NCBI RefSeq assembly: GCF_029714945.1 | Contig: NZ_CP121634.1 | Span: forward strand, 3,679,001-3,743,000 | Direction: 5' to 3' | Source: Bradyrhizobium sp. CIAT3101 | GTDB lineage: Bacteria; Pseudomonadota; Alphaproteobacteria; Rhizobiales; Xanthobacteraceae | DNA: 64,000 nt | Shown: piece by piece, positions 43,944 to 53,677 of the stretch | Layout of the letters: every line of letters starts with the position of its first letter | Numbering within the stretch: position 1 is the first letter of the stretch | Notes under the pieces: generated by a model | Database searches by the model: none | What the model was told of the DNA's origin: nothing | Seen by the model: the letters and a program-made list of their open reading frames with translations, nothing else | Program-made: the position numbers and the translations under genes

Positions 43944-45392
43944 GTGACCGACGTAACCGACCGAAGCGACGCAATCGAAGCGTCGACAACCTTCGAGAGT
44001 GCATCAAGGCCGCGCATCAGCGTTCCGTTCGGCCTGATCGAGCCGCTTTTCGCGTTGGCCGACGTCCTGGTCATCGTCGCAGCGGGCGCGTTGGGTGGCT
44101 TGTTATATCACGGCGTGCTCGGCGCCGGGACCGGCGATCCCGGCGTCTGTGCTGGCTTGGGTTTGGTGGCGAGCCTGGCCTATGTGCTCGCGGCGCATTG
44201 TCTTGGTCTCTATCGGCTGAACGATTTGCTCCAGCGCGAGTACGATAGCGGGCGGATCTGGACCTGCTGGAGCGTGGCAATTCCGGTTCTCGCCGTCATC
44301 CTGTTTCTCTTCAAGTCCAGTGCGGAAACCTCGCGCGGCGCGATCGTTTGCCTGTTCGTTCTTGGAGGGATCGGTCTCGTTCTCGCACGGAGGCTGGCCA
44401 AGCGTCGCCTGCGTGCGGCTTTGATGACAGGCGCCATTCGCGGCCGGCGGGCGATCGTGATTGGAACGAAAGGCGAGTTGGCTTGTTTCGGGCGGCGCGA
44501 TCTTCTGGTCAGGTTCGGTCTGGATGAAGTCGGGCGCGTATTCTTGCCGCCGTCCTCGAAATCGAAAGCGTACGCCGAAACGGTGCTGGATCGCGTACGG
44601 GAGGCCGCGGCAGAGGAGATCGTCCTCGCATTGTCGTGGTCGGGCCCGGAAGACATTCAGTGGCTGCTCGATCAGTTGAGGGCGGTCCCGCTTCCGGTTC
44701 GCCTGCTTCCCGATCGCGCGGTGTCGACGGTGCTTCAGCGCCAGACCTCGATGCCGCAGCGATTGTATATGGTCGAGTTGCAGCGCACCCCACTGACCAC
44801 GCTTGAGCGTGGGGTGAAGCGGATGCTTGACGTGACGGTCGGTGCGACGTCGCTGATGTTGCTGACGCCGCTGTTGTTCGCGGCGGCGATTGCGATCAAG
44901 CTTGAATCACGTGGGCCAATCATCTTCCGGCAGCAGCGCCATGGTTTCAATGGCCGGTCCTTCACCATCTACAAGCTGCGGACCATGAAGGTCCAGGAGG
45001 ATGGCGCTGCCGTGGTGCAGGCCACGACAAGCGATCCACGTGTCACCCGCGTGGGACGTGTGCTCCGCTCGACCAGCATCGACGAACTCCCTCAATTATT
45101 GAACGTGCTGCAAGGGCATATGTCCGTCGTCGGGCCGCGTCCGCATGCCTTGGTCCATGACTACGAGTACGGACGCATGATCGCGAACTATTCGTTTCGC
45201 CACCACGTGAAGCCGGGAATTACAGGCTGGGCGCAGGTGCACGGATATCGAGGCGGTACGCCGCGACTGGAGCTCATGGAACGCCGAATTGCGCTGGATC
45301 TCTGGTATATCGATAATTGGAGCGTTGTGCTCGATATCAGGATCATCCTGAGGACGGTTTTTGAACTGGTCCGGGCGCAAAATGCGTATTGA
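43944..45392 (+). CDS. undecaprenyl-phosphate sugar-1-phosphate transferase (WbaP/ExoY type)
   Basis: 482 aa from GTG 43944. Several N-terminal membrane helices (FALADVLVIVAAGALGGLLYHGVL; IPVLAVILFLFKSS) and a nucleotide-binding-like middle part precede the catalytic bacterial sugar transferase domain (about 285-482: GVKRMLDVTVGATSLMLLTPLLF, IFRQQRHGFNGRSFTIYKLRTM, STSIDELPQLLNVLQGHMSVVGPRPHA, KPGITGWAQVHGYRGGT). It starts polysaccharide repeat synthesis by loading a sugar phosphate on the lipid carrier. First gene of the EPS region. Confidence 0.95.
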   Translation: MTDVTDRSDAIEASTTFESASRPRISVPFGLIEPLFALADVLVIVAAGALGGLLYHGVLGAGTGDPGVCAGLGLVASLAYVLAAHCLGLYRLNDLLQREYDSGRIWTCWSVAIPVLAVILFLFKSSAETSRGAIVCLFVLGGIGLVLARRLAKRRLRAALMTGAIRGRRAIVIGTKGELACFGRRDLLVRFGLDEVGRVFLPPSSKSKAYAETVLDRVREAAAEEIVLALSWSGPEDIQWLLDQLRAVPLPVRLLPDRAVSTVLQRQTSMPQRLYMVELQRTPLTTLERGVKRMLDVTVGATSLMLLTPLLFAAAIAIKLESRGPIIFRQQRHGFNGRSFTIYKLRTMKVQEDGAAVVQATTSDPRVTRVGRVLRSTSIDELPQLLNVLQGHMSVVGPRPHALVHDYEYGRMIANYSFRHHVKPGITGWAQVHGYRGGTPRLELMERRIALDLWYIDNWSVVLDIRIILRTVFELVRAQNAY

Positions 45393-45525
45393 CCGGACCG
45401 GTTTCAAGTCGCGCATCATGACTGACTGTCATTCATTTGATGTAGTAGCCACGGCTGGCTAGTTTCGCGCGCAACGGCTCTCCGCGCCGCGCGGTGATCG
45501 GGACCACATCCAAGGTTTGGACCAC

Positions 45526-47484
45526 ATGTTATTCCGACGATTGGTCATGGCTGCACCATCGATCGCGGTGTGGGCGTTGCTCGCGACCGTTGGTTCGTCG
45601 GTTGGCGAAGAAGCGGTCCAGGCCGATCGGCAGCCGCAGCGACTGCTGGTCGCTCCCCACGGTGGCACCGACACACGCCAGTCGCCGAATGGACCCCTGA
45701 GCCTGGGCGCCGCGCTGGAGGAAGCCACCAGGCGGCGCGTTGCCGATGCCGCGACGCCGCTCGAGCTCGAATTGCAGCCTGGAACCTATGATCTGGACAA
45801 GCCTATCGTGATCGATGCGCGCCTCGCAGGCGATGGCGGGATCACGCTCAAGGCAAAGCCTGGTGCAGACGTGCGCCTCGTCGGCTGGAAAAAAGTCGAG
45901 AGTATCATTCCTCCGGCGAAGGACATCGAAGACCAGCTTCCCGCGATCGCGCGCGGCAAGATAAAATATTACGCTCTGCCGCAATCCGAGTTTCCTGATC
46001 TCGGGGTGGAGCTGCCGCGAGGGCACTCGCTGCCGCGCCATGCGGCGGAGATGGAATTCTTCCTCGGCGATACGCCCCTGAGCCCGGCCCGGTGGCCCGC
46101 CACAGGCTATTCGGAAATCATGCGCGCCGTCGATGGATCGCGGGTCGTGATCCGTGACGCGCCGCTTTCCGCCGTTGCCGGTCGCACCGACGTCTGGTTC
46201 GCGGGATTTCCCGGCGTCGAGTGGGGTTACGAGCGTGTACAGGTAGCTGATGTCGATCCCGTCTCGGGTGTCATCCGGGCCGTTCGCCCATTCTCTTACC
46301 CACCGAGATGGCGCGATTTCGCCGCGCTGGAAGGCCCGCCAACTCTGTTCAGCGCGCCCAATCAGTTCTATTTCGATCGCGCCAATCGCGTGCTCGCGGT
46401 CTGGGCGCCCGTCAACGACGCGCGAACCATTCAGGCCTCGATCCTGACCAACGCGATCGTGATGACGGGCGCGCGGCACGTGCGGATCGAAGGGCTCAGC
46501 GTGCTGGGCGTGCGTGGTGACGCCATCCGGGTCGTCAACAGTGACGACGTGCAATTGGATCGCATCCAGGTCGCGGACGCCGGGATGCGCGGGGTCGCTG
46601 TCGAGGGCGGCCACGACTTTCTGCTGCAAAACTCCGTGATCCACGATACCGGCGACGAAGGCGCCTGGGTCACGGGTGGGGACCGGCAGAACCTCGTCTC
46701 TGCCGGGCACAGGATCCTGTCCAACACTCTGTTTCGCTTTGGGCGGCGCATCCGCAGCGGACGGGATGGAATCCGGATCGATGGCGTCGGTATCGTCGTC
46801 GAAGACAATGTCCTCAGCAACGGGCCGTCGCAGGCGATCGGCTTCCAGGGCAACGATCATCTCATCCGGCACAACGACATCTCGCGCACCATGTCGGAGT
46901 GCGGCGACTGCGCTGCGATCTACACGGGCAGGGACTGGAGCGCGCGCGGTACCTGTATCGACGGCAACGTCATCCACGGAATTACGCCGGCACCCGATCG
47001 GGACGTGAGCGGCATTTACCTCGACGATGCCGCAAGCGGAATCGTCGTCTGGCGCAACGCAATCGTGAGCCTGCGGCGGGGAGTCCTGGTTGGCGGCGGC
47101 CGCGATAATATCGTCATGGAAAATACGATCACCGATGCAGATCAGTTCGGGGTCCTGCTCGACGGGCGCGGCCTGAGCTGGGCCAAAGCCTCGGTGAACG
47201 ATCCGTCATCCGAGATTCGCCGCAGGCTCGTCGCTGTTCCCTATGACCGCGAGCCCTACCGCTCGCGCTATCCGCACCTGGCTGAGCTGCTGCAGGAGCA
47301 GCCCGGACAACCGAGGTACAACCTGATTTCCGGAAACACATTTGTTCGCGGCGCAGGCGTGGTGCTGGAGGATCCGGCGTTGCGCGCGCTGGTGCTGACC
47401 ACCCCACAGAAATTGAACGAAGCGAACGGGCAGGCCTGCCCGCCGCAATCCATTGCTGGCCGTCGCGGTCCACCGGCGGAATGA
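45526..47484 (+). CDS. secreted right-handed parallel beta-helix protein (pectate-lyase-like)
   Basis: 652 aa from ATG 45526. Signal peptide region (IAVWALLATVGSSVGEEA). The opening LLVAPHGGTDTRQSPNGPLSLGAALEEAT is the usual start of pectin-lyase-like beta helices; many short turns follow (IRIEGLSVLGVRGDAIRVVNSDDVQLDRIQVADAGMRGV; NVLSNGPSQAIGFQGNDHLIRHNDIS). Such proteins cleave, bind or epimerise polysaccharides. It is likely a secreted EPS-modifying enzyme; the catalytic type cannot be read with confidence. A 133-bp gap separates it from the transferase. Confidence 0.85.
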   Translation: MLFRRLVMAAPSIAVWALLATVGSSVGEEAVQADRQPQRLLVAPHGGTDTRQSPNGPLSLGAALEEATRRRVADAATPLELELQPGTYDLDKPIVIDARLAGDGGITLKAKPGADVRLVGWKKVESIIPPAKDIEDQLPAIARGKIKYYALPQSEFPDLGVELPRGHSLPRHAAEMEFFLGDTPLSPARWPATGYSEIMRAVDGSRVVIRDAPLSAVAGRTDVWFAGFPGVEWGYERVQVADVDPVSGVIRAVRPFSYPPRWRDFAALEGPPTLFSAPNQFYFDRANRVLAVWAPVNDARTIQASILTNAIVMTGARHVRIEGLSVLGVRGDAIRVVNSDDVQLDRIQVADAGMRGVAVEGGHDFLLQNSVIHDTGDEGAWVTGGDRQNLVSAGHRILSNTLFRFGRRIRSGRDGIRIDGVGIVVEDNVLSNGPSQAIGFQGNDHLIRHNDISRTMSECGDCAAIYTGRDWSARGTCIDGNVIHGITPAPDRDVSGIYLDDAASGIVVWRNAIVSLRRGVLVGGGRDNIVMENTITDADQFGVLLDGRGLSWAKASVNDPSSEIRRRLVAVPYDREPYRSRYPHLAELLQEQPGQPRYNLISGNTFVRGAGVVLEDPALRALVLTTPQKLNEANGQACPPQSIAGRRGPPAE

Positions 47485-47560
47485 TCGCCGCAAGCCTTCC
47501 GGGGCCTCGGAAGGCGGGTCGGCGGGCGGCCATCACGGTTCGTGATAAGCGTGTTAGTCG

Positions 47561-47571
47561 TTATGTTAACA
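47561..47571. promoter_or_regulatory. TTATGTTAACA element upstream of the FkbH-type gene
   Basis: ATGTTAAC-type word in the 171-bp gap before the gene at 47656, related to CATGTTAACATG at 32755 and the repeats at 50290 and 61346. Candidate site by similarity only. Confidence 0.35.
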
Positions 47572-47655
47572 GTCATCTCGCTGACAAGTTTTTCCACTAA
47601 GCCTCGCTGAGGCGCTGATACGTCCAGCGCGCCTCGGGGGAGGTCGAGTAAGGGC

Positions 47656-49500
47656 ATGTATCAGTCTGAATGGGCGCGGGCCGACCTCTCGGCGTGCACC
47701 GAGGCGCCAATCCCGGAATTTCGCTCGCGTCTCCCGGTGGCGGATGTGGCTGGCGTGATGCTGCTGCACTGGCAGGAGCACTGCGTCGAATGCGCCGTGC
47801 CGCAATGCTATTCGACGTGCCGCCTGTACGTTCCCCGCGGCGATGGCCGTTGTGCGCGATTTGCCTATGGTATCGTTCGTAACACCGCCGCGACTGGCGG
47901 GCTCGGCTTCGGCGCCGACATTCGTTTCCGCCGCTGGGCCAAGCTCGAGACCGAACTGACCGGCTGCCTTGTCTCGACCCGGTCACATCAGGTGATAGAG
48001 CGGTTCGACGCCGCCGCCAGCGGCGCGGTGAGCGCGGCCCATGCGGCGATCCGGCACATCGATTCGACGCGCAGCGTCTCCCATGACCTCTTGGCCAGGC
48101 TGCGCAGCCGGGTGTTGCGCCGGCTGGGCCGGGCTCACGCTCAATACAACGCCTTCGCCATCGAATGCTTTAGCCCGGAAAGCTCGCCGTTTCGCTTGGC
48201 GGTCAATTTGCGGGTCGATGATGCGACCATCTTTCGCCATGCCGTCGAGGTGGCGCCGGGACCGAACTTCTTCTCCATTCCTGTCCCGCTTCCGCACGAT
48301 CTCGCCGAAAGGGAGTATTTTCTGACGATTGAGCCTGAAGTCGATCACGAGGTTCGGGTGATCTTCACATGGCTTGATTTCGTCGCCTTGCGCCAGGGTG
48401 CGAACCTCCCGGTTGTTGGCGGGGAGGTGCGCGGCCCGGCACGCAAGGTCAAATGCGTCGCCTGGGATCTCGACAACACCCTGTGGCACGGCATCCTCGT
48501 CGAGGACGGTGTTGCCAAGCTCAGGCTGCGACCGGAGGCCGCCGCGTTGATCGAGCAGCTCGACGCCCGCGGCATCATTCAGACCGTCGTCAGCAAGAAC
48601 AATCACGACGACGCCATGACAGTCATCGCCAATTTTGGTTTGAGCGACTATTTCCTCTATCCGGCGATCAATTGGGGCCAGAAGAGCGCCAACCTGCAAC
48701 AGATCGCCGATCGCCTCAACATCAACATCGACACGTTCGCGCTGATCGACGACTCTCCCTTCGAAAGGCAGGAGGTCGGGACCGCGCTGCCGATGGTGCG
48801 GGTCTATGCGGAGCAGGGCCTCGAATCCGTGCTTGACCGGCCGGAGTTCGATGTACCCGTGACGTCGGCCAGCCGCCAGCGGCGGCTGTCCTATCTCACC
48901 GAAGTGCACCGCGATCGCGCCCGCGAGGTCTTCGGGGGCGATTATCTCGACTTCCTCCGCTCATGCGCGATAAAACTGCGCATCTTCAAGCCATCGACCG
49001 CCGCGGAGACCTTGCGCTGCCTCGAACTGATCGAGCGCACCAATCAGCTCAACCTTTCCGGCCGGAGTTACGATGCGGAGGCGTTCGACCGGCTGCTCCG
49101 CGCTCCCGGCAATCTCTGCCTTGCCATGGAGTGCGAAGACCGCTTCGGCAACTACGGGATCGTCGGGTTTGCCAGCGTCGTCGAAGACGCCGGGCAACCC
49201 ACGCTGCTGGATTTCGTCATGTCCTGCCGCGTGGCGCAGAAGCGTGTCGAACACAGCGTGTTCGGCTGGTTGGCGCGCCGCGCGCGCGAACGTGGACATC
49301 GGAAGCTGCTGGCCGATCTGCGGCCGACGTCCAAGAACAAGCCGCTGCTGAAGGTGTTCGAGGACATGCGCTTCTCGACCGAGAAGGAAGAAGCGGGCAG
49401 GGTCCTGCTGGCGCTTGATCTGGCGACTGCCGACCTCGAGGACGGGGCAGTGATTGCTCTGGATGCGAGCGATTTGGCCGGCGACAAAGTCGCTGCATGA
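47656..49500 (+). CDS. FkbH-like HAD-IIIC phosphatase/acyl-loading protein with a Cys-rich N-terminus
   Basis: 614 aa. The C-terminal half is the FkbH type: HAD motif I KCVAWDLDNTLWHGILVEDG, SKNNHDDA, LIDDSPFERQEV, then a GNAT-like half (FGNYGIVGFASVVED, SCRVAQKRVEHSVFGWLARRARE). FkbH proteins load glyceryl or similar acyl units onto carrier proteins. The first 270 residues are unusual: a cysteine motif C-x2-C-x4-C-x3-C plus a further Cys (HCVECAVPQCYSTC...DGRC) suggests a metal or iron-sulfur site, followed by a beta-rich part. It is coupled to the next gene by ATGA. Probably acylates the polysaccharide (inference). Confidence 0.88.
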   Translation: MYQSEWARADLSACTEAPIPEFRSRLPVADVAGVMLLHWQEHCVECAVPQCYSTCRLYVPRGDGRCARFAYGIVRNTAATGGLGFGADIRFRRWAKLETELTGCLVSTRSHQVIERFDAAASGAVSAAHAAIRHIDSTRSVSHDLLARLRSRVLRRLGRAHAQYNAFAIECFSPESSPFRLAVNLRVDDATIFRHAVEVAPGPNFFSIPVPLPHDLAEREYFLTIEPEVDHEVRVIFTWLDFVALRQGANLPVVGGEVRGPARKVKCVAWDLDNTLWHGILVEDGVAKLRLRPEAAALIEQLDARGIIQTVVSKNNHDDAMTVIANFGLSDYFLYPAINWGQKSANLQQIADRLNINIDTFALIDDSPFERQEVGTALPMVRVYAEQGLESVLDRPEFDVPVTSASRQRRLSYLTEVHRDRAREVFGGDYLDFLRSCAIKLRIFKPSTAAETLRCLELIERTNQLNLSGRSYDAEAFDRLLRAPGNLCLAMECEDRFGNYGIVGFASVVEDAGQPTLLDFVMSCRVAQKRVEHSVFGWLARRARERGHRKLLADLRPTSKNKPLLKVFEDMRFSTEKEEAGRVLLALDLATADLEDGAVIALDASDLAGDKVAA

Positions 49501-50246
49501 GGCGCCTGATCGTCAACGCCGACGATCTCGGGTACGACCGCGTCGTGAACGAGGACATTTTCCGGTTCATCGAAGCCGGGAGCGTGACCTCAGCGACCAT
49601 TCTGACAAATGGGCCGGCCGTTGAGGCGGCGGTGGCCCGGCTACAGGACTTCCCACGGGCGTCGTTCGGGGTTCACCTCAACGTCACTGAATTTCCGCCA
49701 TTGACAAGGGGTGCCGTGCTCGACGCTTTGTGCGACGAGAGCGGCGCGCTGGCGACAGGCTGGGTCAAGAAGCTGGCGTTGAGCGGAGCAACGAGGGACG
49801 CGGTGTTCCAGGAATGGTGCGCGCAAGTCGAGCGCGCTCTCGACCTGCGCGTACCGGTGTCGCATCTCGACTCGCACCATCACGTCCATACCCATCCGGC
49901 GCTGTTCGCCGTGTTCAAGCGCGTCCAGCTCCGCTTCAACATTCGCAAGGCGCGCCTGAGGCGCAACATCTTCAACATCGGCCGCCGGCGACCGGCGATA
50001 CGAGCGGCCACAACGGCGTGGAACGCGGCGTTCACCACGATCGTTCCCACGCAGACGACCAACGCCTTCACCGAATTTGCGACGCTCTATGAGCGGGTCG
50101 TCGCCGGGTGCCCCTGGACCGGCACGGTCGAATTGATGTGCCATCCCGGCAGTCCGCTGTTTACGGATGAGACGCGTCTGCTCGAGGGCGACTGGAGAGG
50201 CGTCCTCGGCCGCGACGTGGCCATGATCAGTTATCTTGACCTCTAA
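49497..50246 (+). CDS. YdjC/ChbG-family carbohydrate deacetylase
   Basis: 249 aa, start overlapping the FkbH-type gene. Metal-binding motifs of the family are visible: NADDLGYD at the N-terminus, FGVHLNVTE, and SHLDSHHHVHTHPALF with the second His set; ELMCHPG near the C-terminus. It removes N-acetyl groups from sugars or oligosaccharides. Fits modification of the EPS or of a precursor. Confidence 0.92.
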   Translation: MRRLIVNADDLGYDRVVNEDIFRFIEAGSVTSATILTNGPAVEAAVARLQDFPRASFGVHLNVTEFPPLTRGAVLDALCDESGALATGWVKKLALSGATRDAVFQEWCAQVERALDLRVPVSHLDSHHHVHTHPALFAVFKRVQLRFNIRKARLRRNIFNIGRRRPAIRAATTAWNAAFTTIVPTQTTNAFTEFATLYERVVAGCPWTGTVELMCHPGSPLFTDETRLLEGDWRGVLGRDVAMISYLDL

Positions 50247-50606
50247 TTTTGCGCTGGTGGACCAACGTTACCGCACGGCGACATGATGCTAACATGATAC
50301 AATGTTAAGTAGAGTGCGTCGTCCGCGGACTCTAGAGTCGTACGACGATGCTGGGCGTATCGGTGATCCTCCGTCCGCAAGGTCGAGAAACGGCGGGAGT
50401 TTCCGAGTTTTTTATTTCGAGTTGACGGTCGGTCACGCGGACTTGCTGGTCAGTCCGACCTGGACCGATAGCGGAAGGCCATAGACGGAGACGGGCAACG
50501 GAAATGGGTGTGGGAATCGCGAACAGCTGAGCTGCATTTTAGAACAGTCATCGAACGTATTCGAACCCATTCCGTCAACGGATCAACGAGAAGCACGGAG
50601 CTGGCG
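50247..50606. other. promoter region of the glycoside hydrolase gene
   Basis: 360 bases. It contains the inverted repeat TAACAT-N6-ATGTTA (50290-50307). Otherwise no gene; short frames lack support. Confidence 0.55.
50290..50307. promoter_or_regulatory. inverted repeat TAACAT-N6-ATGTTA
   Basis: Perfect 6-bp arms. Read on the minus strand the element includes CTTAACATTGTAT followed by GTTAGC, which recurs almost unchanged upstream of the TpsA gene (61355-61376). Two copies of such a long word argue for a shared operator. Confidence 0.5.
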
Positions 50607-52520
50607 ATGTCGACCTTGCTGATCCGACTTGGCCTACTGCTTGTGATATTGCTTCTGAGCGCAACCGCCTCAGCCCAGTCACCGATTCCCCTCTCTTATT
50701 TCGGAATGCACATTCTAAGCGATTCCAATCCATGGCCGGCGCTGCCAATCGGCTCGCGCCGCATGATAGTCAATGCGAATTGGTGGGACATCAGCGCTGG
50801 CCCTGGTCAATACGATTGGACAGCTTTCGATGCCATCGTGGCGAGATCAACGACGAGTGGTGCCGACGTTGTTTTCGATCTGGGAGGCTCCCCGGCATGG
50901 GCATCGTCCAATCCGAGCGCGGGTCCATGTGCATGGGGCTTTAATGGAAATTGTGTGGCGCCCCAGACGCAATATTGGGCAGCCTGGATCTCAGCGGCGG
51001 TGACTCATGCCGCCGGCAGGGTGAAATTCTGGGAAATATGGAACGAGCCGAACGACGGCGGCTTTTGGAGGGGCGATATTCCGACGATGGTAGCGTTGGC
51101 GCGGCAGGCCTATCAGACGATAAAGAGTATCGATCCAACCGCGAAGGTCTTGACGCCGGCTGTTTATTCCGATCCCACGGGCGGCACGATTGCGACCGAC
51201 GGCGTCGCGTGGATGATGGAGTTTCTCAGGCAGTGCAGCGTGCCGCCGGCGGGGAGCACGACGGCGCCGCCGTGCGCGGACATTCTAGCCTATCACGGCT
51301 ATCCGGTGAATTGGGCGGAGCTCGGCGACCAGACGCTCATGAGCCAGCGCACCATCCAGACTGGTGAAGGCAATATCTATCTGGGCGTTATCGATCCGGC
51401 GAGCTACCCGCTTCTTGGCGAACAGGCCATCATTGACATCCAGAAATACAAGAACATTGCCTCAACCTACGGCCTCGAAGCCGTGTGGAGCACCGAGGGC
51501 GGCCTTGGTGTCTGGCTTAAGAACAACTACGGAATCGACGGACAGCTCCCGTCCTGTCAGGCAGTGGATTGCCTGACGAATCCCATCTATCTGCAAAATC
51601 GGCAATTGTCCGCCGAGTATGTTGTCAAGACAACGATGCTGATGCAGGCCGGCGGGCTGGCGCGTTCGTACTGGTATGCCTACGACAATATCGCTCTCGG
51701 TTATCTCTGGGGTGGGCAGGGAACGAGCCTCAACGGGACGGGAACAGCCTACGCCTTGCTGGGCCAGTTGGTCGGTACGACGCCGGCCACACCGGTCGCG
51801 CGTCAAGCGACCACGAACCGGATCAGCAACCCCTCCGCGAGCGGAGCCATGGTCGGCTCTCCCGGAGCGACCCCGACGTCCTGGCGGGTCATTGCCGCCG
51901 ATGGCCTCGCGATTAACGTCGTCAATGTCGCGGGCGACGCTGTCGACTTCCGCATCCAGGGGACGCCGACGACCACGCGTACTTTTGCCCGGATCGAATT
52001 CGAAACCCCCGGCACGATCGCGTCCGTGCAGGGCACTCAATGGTTCGGCGGCTTCAACCAGAGCCTGATCGAGGGATCCTACAACAATGTCACGGTCTGG
52101 ACCGGCCTCGTCGAGTACAATGGCTCTCAGCAACCTATAACCTTCACCAGTGGCCAGAACGCCCCGGCGACGTCGTTGGACTATGCGCTCCAGCACAATC
52201 CGATCATGGCGATCACCAAGAGCCCGTATTGCGCGTTCGTGGTGCCGACGGTTGCGTTCGGCTATAGCGCGGGACAGCCGGTCGACGTCACCCTCCGACT
52301 GGCCCGGCCGAGCATCGACAATGGCACCACCTGGCAGGGGACCTATACGCGCGCGGACGGATCTTCCGTGATACTGGCCTGGGACTCGAGCGGAAACCCG
52401 ACGGTTCTTCCGCTCAGTCCGGGCTATAGCCGATACCAGGATGTGTCGGGTAGCATCACTACGATAACCGGCAACCAGGTCACGCTGACAAACTCGCCGA
52501 TATTCATTCTCAAGCCTTGA
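50607..52520 (+). CDS. secreted glycoside hydrolase (clan A, GH39/GH5-like)
   Basis: 637 aa from ATG 50607 with GGAG upstream. Signal peptide (LLLVILLLSATASAQ). TIM-barrel part with SYFGMHILSDSNPWPALPIGSRRM, the acid/base Glu in VKFWEIWNEPNDGGFW (about 146) and a probable nucleophile Glu in EAVWSTEGGLGVW (about 297), the spacing of clan A retaining enzymes. The last 200 residues are beta-rich accessory domains. It would trim or degrade a polysaccharide outside the cytoplasm. Found with the EPS genes, so self-polymer processing is likely. Confidence 0.87.
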   Translation: MSTLLIRLGLLLVILLLSATASAQSPIPLSYFGMHILSDSNPWPALPIGSRRMIVNANWWDISAGPGQYDWTAFDAIVARSTTSGADVVFDLGGSPAWASSNPSAGPCAWGFNGNCVAPQTQYWAAWISAAVTHAAGRVKFWEIWNEPNDGGFWRGDIPTMVALARQAYQTIKSIDPTAKVLTPAVYSDPTGGTIATDGVAWMMEFLRQCSVPPAGSTTAPPCADILAYHGYPVNWAELGDQTLMSQRTIQTGEGNIYLGVIDPASYPLLGEQAIIDIQKYKNIASTYGLEAVWSTEGGLGVWLKNNYGIDGQLPSCQAVDCLTNPIYLQNRQLSAEYVVKTTMLMQAGGLARSYWYAYDNIALGYLWGGQGTSLNGTGTAYALLGQLVGTTPATPVARQATTNRISNPSASGAMVGSPGATPTSWRVIAADGLAINVVNVAGDAVDFRIQGTPTTTRTFARIEFETPGTIASVQGTQWFGGFNQSLIEGSYNNVTVWTGLVEYNGSQQPITFTSGQNAPATSLDYALQHNPIMAITKSPYCAFVVPTVAFGYSAGQPVDVTLRLARPSIDNGTTWQGTYTRADGSSVILAWDSSGNPTVLPLSPGYSRYQDVSGSITTITGNQVTLTNSPIFILKP

Positions 52521-52670
52521 TTGGTTCGCGCATTTGGCAATCGATAATCGCGCTGCCATAGCGGTATGAAGCTCTCGTCATGGCCGGGCCATCCACGTCT
52601 TCGCCAGGCTGTCAGAATGCAAAGACGTCGATGCCCAGGACAAGTCCGTGCATGATGAAAGTCGTCGCAC

Positions 52671-53459
52671 TCACACCGCGACGGGGTTGCGGCCGGTGAT
52701 CCGTTCGAAAATCCGCCCATCGACTTGAAGGTTTTCGACATACCGCTCGAACGGCACATCGAGCTGGACAACGGAACGATGAATAACGCCACTCTCCGGT
52801 TTCACATACTGCAGGGCAGGAAGGCCGGTTGCGACGGTCTTGAACCCGATCTCGAAGCAGTATTGTTTCAAGGGCGAGGAAAAATGCCTGCGCATGCCGA
52901 ACGGATAGGCGAAGTGGATCACGGGCTCGAGAAGGATGTCTTCCAGGATGGCTTTACTGGTCCTGATCTCGTGCTTCGCCTTCTCCAGGGAAATGGCCGC
53001 CAAATTCGGGTGTGTGTGGGTATGCGCGCCGATGACGTGTCCCGCCGCGGCAATGCATTTCAATTCCTCGACAGTCAGCGTCGGCTCGGGCTCCGCGGAA
53101 ATACTTGAAAAGAACCGTCGGAGCTCGGCTTCGTCAGCGCGGTCACGAAACGAAACGGTATTGACGTAGAAGGTCGCTTTCGCGTCGAGCCGATCGAACA
53201 TCGGCAGGCAGGCGTACCATGACTGGTAGTTGTCATCGAGCGTCAGCATGATCATCCGGCCTGATCCGGTCAGGAATTCGTTCGGGCCGACGAAGCTGTA
53301 GCCGAGGTCGGCAAACCGCCGCATCAGCTGTTCCACGGCCGAGGCCCGTCCGCTCAACGAATGGAGATAAAGCGCCAGCTTGTCCGGAAGAGGCCGGCGC
53401 AGGAACGCTCTGTGAAACGCGCCAATAGAAGCGCGGAGCCGCGTTGCAGTATACGTCAT
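52671..53459 (-). CDS. polysaccharide deacetylase (NodB/CE4 family)
   Basis: 262 aa from ATG 53459 (longer frames start in the upstream gap). NodB-type motifs: MIMLTLDDNYQSWYACLPMFDRLDAKATFYV (TxDD) and IGAHTHTHPNLAAIS (HxxxH-type metal motif), then HFAYPFGMRRHFSS. It removes acetyl groups from polysaccharide or oligosaccharide. No signal peptide is evident, so it may act on cytoplasmic lipid-linked intermediates. Transcribed opposite to its neighbours. Confidence 0.9.
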   Translation of the reverse strand: MTYTATRLRASIGAFHRAFLRRPLPDKLALYLHSLSGRASAVEQLMRRFADLGYSFVGPNEFLTGSGRMIMLTLDDNYQSWYACLPMFDRLDAKATFYVNTVSFRDRADEAELRRFFSSISAEPEPTLTVEELKCIAAAGHVIGAHTHTHPNLAAISLEKAKHEIRTSKAILEDILLEPVIHFAYPFGMRRHFSSPLKQYCFEIGFKTVATGLPALQYVKPESGVIHRSVVQLDVPFERYVENLQVDGRIFERITGRNPVAV

Positions 53460-53677
53460 GACAAAATTCTTATCATTCGAAATCTCGTTTGATTGTGACA
53501 GGCAACGAAGCCATAAGCCGCAGCCGATCAAATGTTATTGGTCATCACGTCGTTATAGTTGCTGACTATTCAAAATCGTCGGCCCGGAACACCCAGGCTG
53601 CGGCGAAGGCCGCTTCGGCGGCCAATGCGCGAGCTGAAATCTGGCGGCTTTGTTAGTTCGACTGTTGGGCAGAATCA

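Noticed and set aside
45529..46977. 482-codon minus-strand open frame
   Set aside because: Antisense to the beta-helix protein gene; Asp/Arg/His-rich composition typical of a GC-rich shadow.
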